From: Microbulbifer sp. Q7
GTDB lineage: Bacteria; Pseudomonadota; Gammaproteobacteria; Pseudomonadales; Cellvibrionaceae
Direction of reading: 5' to 3'
NCBI RefSeq assembly: GCF_001639145.1
Contig: NZ_LROY01000001.1
Span: 1,056,501-1,120,500 of the forward strand
Length of the DNA: 64,000 nt
Shown: in pieces, positions 60,887 to 64,000 of the stretch
Layout: each line of letters begins with the position of its first letter
How positions within the stretch are numbered: the stretch's first letter is position 1
Notes under the pieces: model-generated
What the model was told of the DNA's origin: nothing
The model's database searches: none
The model's input: the letters and a program-made list of their open reading frames with translations, nothing else
Program-made: the position numbers and the translations under genes

Positions 60887-62662
60887 ATGGCTGTAAGCAG
60901 AATGGCAGACCGAACCCTCGACCTGCCGGGGTTGCTGGAGGACCTGGTGAGCCAGGGCTATGTGAGCCGCCTGGATGCCAACCGGTTGATCGGCACGCCA
61001 CGCAGCGCCGAGCAGGCGCAGATGCACCCGCTGTCTTACATCGCCAGCTGTGAGCTGCCCAACCAGAAAAAGCCCGGCAAGGCCCTGGACGCCGCCACTC
61101 TGACCCAGTGGCTGGCGGACACGTCGTCGCACGGCCTCTACCACATCGACCCGCTCAAGGTGAATGTAGCGGAAGTCACCGAGGTGATGAGTTTCCAGTT
61201 TGCCAAGCGCCACCAGATCCTGTGTGTGGAGGCCACCAAGGAAATGCTGCTGGTGGCCACCGCGCAACCCTACACGTCTGGTTGGGAAGAACAGCTGGAG
61301 CACACCAGCGGCCGCACCGTACAGCGGGTGGTGGCGGACCCGGCGGATATCAAGCGCTACGGCACCGAGTTCTACTCCCTGGCCAACTCCATTTCCGGCG
61401 CCAGCGGCCTCAAGGGCAGCTCCGGGGCGGGCAACTTCGAGCAGTTGCTGGAGCTCGGTAATCTCAAGGACCCGGAAGCCAACGACCAGCACATCGTTAA
61501 TATTGTGGACTGGCTGCTGCAGCACGCCTTCGACCAGCGCGCCAGTGATATCCATATTGAGCCGCGCCGCAACATCGGCCGTATCCGCTTCCGCATCGAC
61601 GGCGTGTTGCACCCGATCCACGAACTGCCGGATCAGGTCAACGCCGCGGTCACCAGTCGCCTGAAAATTCTCGGGCGCATGAATGTGGCGGAGAAGCGCA
61701 AGCCCCAGGACGGGCGTATCAAGACCAAGCGCCCCGATGGCAGTGAGGTGGAGCTGCGTCTGTCGACGCTGCCCACGGCGTTCGGGGAAAAACTGGTGAT
61801 GCGGATTTTCGATCCGGAAGTGCTGGCGCGCTCCTACCTCGACCTCGGCCTCGCCGGTGACGACCTGGCCCGCTGGCAGACCATGTTGTCCCGCCCCAAC
61901 GGCATCGTCTTGGTGACCGGCCCCACCGGCTCCGGTAAAACCACCACCCTGTACACCGCACTCAAGCAGCTGGCCTCCACCGAGGTGAACGTGTCAACCA
62001 TCGAAGACCCCATCGAGATGGTGGAAGACAGCTTTAACCAGACCCAGGTGCATCACAGCATTGGCCTGGATTTCGCCGCCGGTATCCGCACCCTGATGCG
62101 TCAGGACCCGGACATCATCATGGTGGGTGAGATCCGCGACCTGGAAACCGCACAGATGGCGGTGCAGGCGGCGCTCACTGGCCACCTGGTGATTTCTACT
62201 CTGCACACCAACGACGCCCCCACCGCGGTGACCCGTCTGCTGGATCTTGGCCTGCCCCACTACCTGCTGAAATCCACGGTGCTGGGGGTGATGGCCCAGC
62301 GGTTGGTGAGAACGCTGTGCCCAAGCTGCAAACGCAAGACGGAAGTAAGCGACGAGGACTGGCAGGCATTGGTGAAACCCTGGAAGGCGCCGAAGCCGGA
62401 AGTGGTGTATCAGCCGGAGGGCTGTCTGGATTGCCGCAATACCGGCTATCGCGGCCGTCAGGGCATCTACGAAATTCTGCCGTTCAGCGAAGGCGTGCAG
62501 GCGCTGGTAACCCACGACTGTGACCTGCAGCAGGTTCGTCGCCAGGGTATGCGCGAGGGCATGAACAGCCTGCGCTTGTCCGGCGCGCGCAAAGTGGCCG
62601 CGGGTATCACTACCGTGCAGGAAGTACTGCGGGTGGCACCGCCGCCGGATATTGCGTTTTAA
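60887..62662 (+). CDS. Orphan GspE/PilB-type secretion ATPase
   Basis: The 591-residue protein has an N-terminal GspE-N-like domain (about 1-200) and a hexameric ATPase core: Walker A GPTGSGKT at 345-352, the Asp box TIEDPIEMVEDSFNQTQVHH, Walker B region QDPDIIMVGEIRDLETAQMA, the His box LVISTLHTNDAPTAV, and four zinc cysteines Cys478, Cys481, Cys513 and Cys516. Such ATPases power type II secretion or type IV pili, but no other pilus or secretion gene is near. A similar orphan next to pit is known in Pseudomonas. Confidence 0.92.
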   Translation: MAVSRMADRTLDLPGLLEDLVSQGYVSRLDANRLIGTPRSAEQAQMHPLSYIASCELPNQKKPGKALDAATLTQWLADTSSHGLYHIDPLKVNVAEVTEVMSFQFAKRHQILCVEATKEMLLVATAQPYTSGWEEQLEHTSGRTVQRVVADPADIKRYGTEFYSLANSISGASGLKGSSGAGNFEQLLELGNLKDPEANDQHIVNIVDWLLQHAFDQRASDIHIEPRRNIGRIRFRIDGVLHPIHELPDQVNAAVTSRLKILGRMNVAEKRKPQDGRIKTKRPDGSEVELRLSTLPTAFGEKLVMRIFDPEVLARSYLDLGLAGDDLARWQTMLSRPNGIVLVTGPTGSGKTTTLYTALKQLASTEVNVSTIEDPIEMVEDSFNQTQVHHSIGLDFAAGIRTLMRQDPDIIMVGEIRDLETAQMAVQAALTGHLVISTLHTNDAPTAVTRLLDLGLPHYLLKSTVLGVMAQRLVRTLCPSCKRKTEVSDEDWQALVKPWKAPKPEVVYQPEGCLDCRNTGYRGRQGIYEILPFSEGVQALVTHDCDLQQVRRQGMREGMNSLRLSGARKVAAGITTVQEVLRVAPPPDIAF

Positions 62663-62689
62663 GCCAGCGTATATTCGAGCCTGTAACCT

Positions 62690-62719
62690 AAAAAACCCGC
62701 GCATTGGCGCGGGTTTTTT
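62690..62719. terminator. Bidirectional terminator after the GspE-type gene
   Basis: AAAAAACCCGCGC and GCGCGGGTTTTTT arms with ATTG loop, 28 bp after the stop. It serves the convergent DUF4340 gene too. Confidence 0.93.
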
Positions 62720-62739
62720 GATGGTGCATCGAGTGGGGT

Positions 62740-63702
62740 TCAGCTTTTTGCTTGATCCTCCTCACTCGCGTCTGGTTCCTCTTCTGCGGTCTGCTCCTCG
62801 TCTTCCCGCTCCACCAACACCAGATCCTGGTGGCGTTTGTCCATCACCCGATCGAAATCGTATTTGGCGGTTTCAAACAGCTGATCGCGGTCATCGCGGC
62901 GTACATAGTATTTGTCGTCCGCGCTGGCGAAGTGATAGCGGCGCTCGCCATTGCCGGCCTTCACCACAAACTCCGTTGCCTCCACCTCTGGAGCCTCGTC
63001 GACCGCTTTGGTGATACGCAGTTTCTCGAGCGCGGTGGCCAGTTCGCGGGCCTTGCCCGGGTCGACCGCCGGTGTTTCTTCCCCGTTGTCTGCGGCAAAC
63101 GCCCAGCCGTCCTCACTTTTTTCCAGGGTGTAATCCGGGCCCTGGATGCGCGTCAGGTCGCCGGCGGCCAGCAGGGTTTTATCCAGCCAGTTGTCGGCGG
63201 TTGAAGGCAGGTCGAAGCTGTTGAGCTCTACCGCATAGATCGCATCGTCGCCGGCGCGGCGCACATGCACCTTGCGGAAGCCGGGGGAGGTGCCGACGAA
63301 CAGCTCCAGTGCGGGATCATCCCCTTCCGCGGTGTACAGCTTCAGTCGTTTGCGGAATTTGTCTTCCGCCACTTCGAAGCGCTCGCGGGCACTGTTACTG
63401 GTGGCGATAGGCCAGGTTCCTTTCAGCGCGTTGAGTTTTTCCAGCAGGGTGTCGAGCTTGTCGCGGTCGACTGGCAAATCGTGCAACCCCGGCAGCTGCC
63501 ACTGGTCCTCTTGTTTCACCAGTGTCACGCTTTCTTTTTCGCCGACAATTTCCAGTCGTTGCAGCGCGTCGGTTTCCGCCTGCACCAATGGTGTGGATTG
63601 TGCCTGCGCCTGTTGCCGTGAGCTGGACTCCCAGAACAGGCCGGCGGCCAGCACCAGCTGTAGTGCCAGCACACCGCTCAGGGCCATTTGCAGATTTTTC
63701 AT
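62740..63702 (-). CDS. DUF4340 protein
   Basis: The 320-residue protein has an N-terminal membrane anchor (MALSGVLALQLVLAAGLFWE) and a mostly beta, charged periplasmic part with repeated halves (KEDQWQLPGLHDLPVDRDKL; KSEDGWAFAADNGEETPAVD). It ends in an acidic Glu/Asp tail. DUF4340 genes typically follow gldG-like genes of an ABC-2 transporter cluster, as here; the role is unknown. Confidence 0.88.
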   Translation of the reverse strand: MKNLQMALSGVLALQLVLAAGLFWESSSRQQAQAQSTPLVQAETDALQRLEIVGEKESVTLVKQEDQWQLPGLHDLPVDRDKLDTLLEKLNALKGTWPIATSNSARERFEVAEDKFRKRLKLYTAEGDDPALELFVGTSPGFRKVHVRRAGDDAIYAVELNSFDLPSTADNWLDKTLLAAGDLTRIQGPDYTLEKSEDGWAFAADNGEETPAVDPGKARELATALEKLRITKAVDEAPEVEATEFVVKAGNGERRYHFASADDKYYVRRDDRDQLFETAKYDFDRVMDKRHQDLVLVEREDEEQTAEEEPDASEEDQAKS

Positions 63703-63716
63703 GCTTCAGTTCCTCC

Positions 63717-64000
63717 TCAGCCGGCCAGCAGCTGTTGATAGCGCTGCTGGCGGGCGCGATTGCGCAGGTGCTGGATCAGGGCGACGACGCCCAGGGCCAG
63801 CAGTGCGGCGATATAGTTCAGGGATTCCCAGAACAGGCGGCTGTCCTGCTCCATGGGAGGCAGGGTGCGGTTGAAGTGGCTGCGCGCGCGGATGCTGAGC
63901 AGGCCCGCATCCTCCAGGGACCAGTCCACACTGTTGGCGGCCAGTTGCAGGGTATTGAGGTAGTCGCCACCGGCGGCGGCACCACTCATGCGCACCACCT
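63717..64000 (-). CDS. GldG-like ABC transporter auxiliary protein, C-terminal part
   Basis: Only about the last 94 residues are in the window; the frame is open to the right edge. The visible part ends in a transmembrane helix (LNYIAALLALGVVALIQHL) and a short basic tail. Context 14 bp before DUF4340 supports GldG (ABC_transp_aux). The start lies outside. Confidence 0.7.
   Translation of the reverse strand, partial: VVRMSGAAAGGDYLNTLQLAANSVDWSLEDAGLLSIRARSHFNRTLPPMEQDSRLFWESLNYIAALLALGVVALIQHLRNRARQQRYQQLLAG

Overview
This 64 kb window is ordinary, densely coded gammaproteobacterial chromosome of moderately high GC. Gene content and order point to a marine gammaproteobacterium of the Cellvibrionales type, and Microbulbifer or a close relative is my best guess. 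That is an inference from layout, from the two sodium/proton antiporter systems and from the style of an intergenic repeat; no marker gene was compared. I found no prophage, insertion sequence, CRISPR array, rRNA or tRNA. The one structural RNA I can support is 6S RNA, between zapA and ygfA.

Layout. 0-6.5 kb: the end of nhaA and a complete seven-gene mrpABCDEFG antiporter operon. 6.5-12.2 kb: DASH-type cryptochrome, a DUF937-OmpA fusion, an AraC-type regulator, a small winged-helix protein, a DUF4168 secreted protein and a transglycosylase-like lipoprotein. 12.2-28.6 kb: a block known from E. coli and Pseudomonas (rpiA, ilvA, ygfA, 6S RNA, zapA with its small coiled-coil partner, ygfB-pepP-ubiH-ubiI, gcvT-gcvH). 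A rhomboid protease, a CNNM/CBS protein, a 2OG-Fe(II) oxygenase and an SLC13 permease sit between ubiI and gcvT, and gcvP is absent. 28.7-43.8 kb: the ptsP-rppH-HAD and NRDE-lgt-thyA-folA neighbourhood. Here it is split by an imelysin-like lipoprotein, a Tat-exported YcbK/MepK-like endopeptidase and three tandem YcbB-like L,D-transpeptidases. 43.8-50.2 kb: a TonB energy-transduction operon (DUF3450, long ExbB-like protein, ExbB, ExbD, TonB, TPR protein) followed by a separate second TonB. 50.2-64 kb: ilvD, argA, argE, a DMT exporter, a DUF6314 protein, an M24 peptidase, a PhzF-like protein, the DUF47-Pit phosphate pair, an orphan GspE/PilB ATPase, and the start of a minus-strand GldG/DUF4340 cluster that runs off the right edge.

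How the genes work together. NhaA and Mrp handle sodium and pH. The YcbK-like endopeptidase and the three L,D-transpeptidases look like a matched set that opens and makes 3-3 peptidoglycan cross-links. The TonB operon couples the proton gradient to outer-membrane uptake and has the CGT/GGT/GCT-rich codon use expected of a highly expressed operon. RpiA, IlvA, IlvD, ArgA, ArgE, ThyA, FolA, YgfA, GcvT and GcvH form a housekeeping amino-acid and one-carbon background.

The points most worth following up are the triple L,D-transpeptidase plus MepK-like cluster with graded loss of the scaffold domain; the 114 bp nested inverted repeat between argE and argA; the structured control region before the TonB operon; the TonB operon with DUF3450 and TPR partners; an N-terminally extended RppH; and a 46-residue membrane protein behind a long leader.
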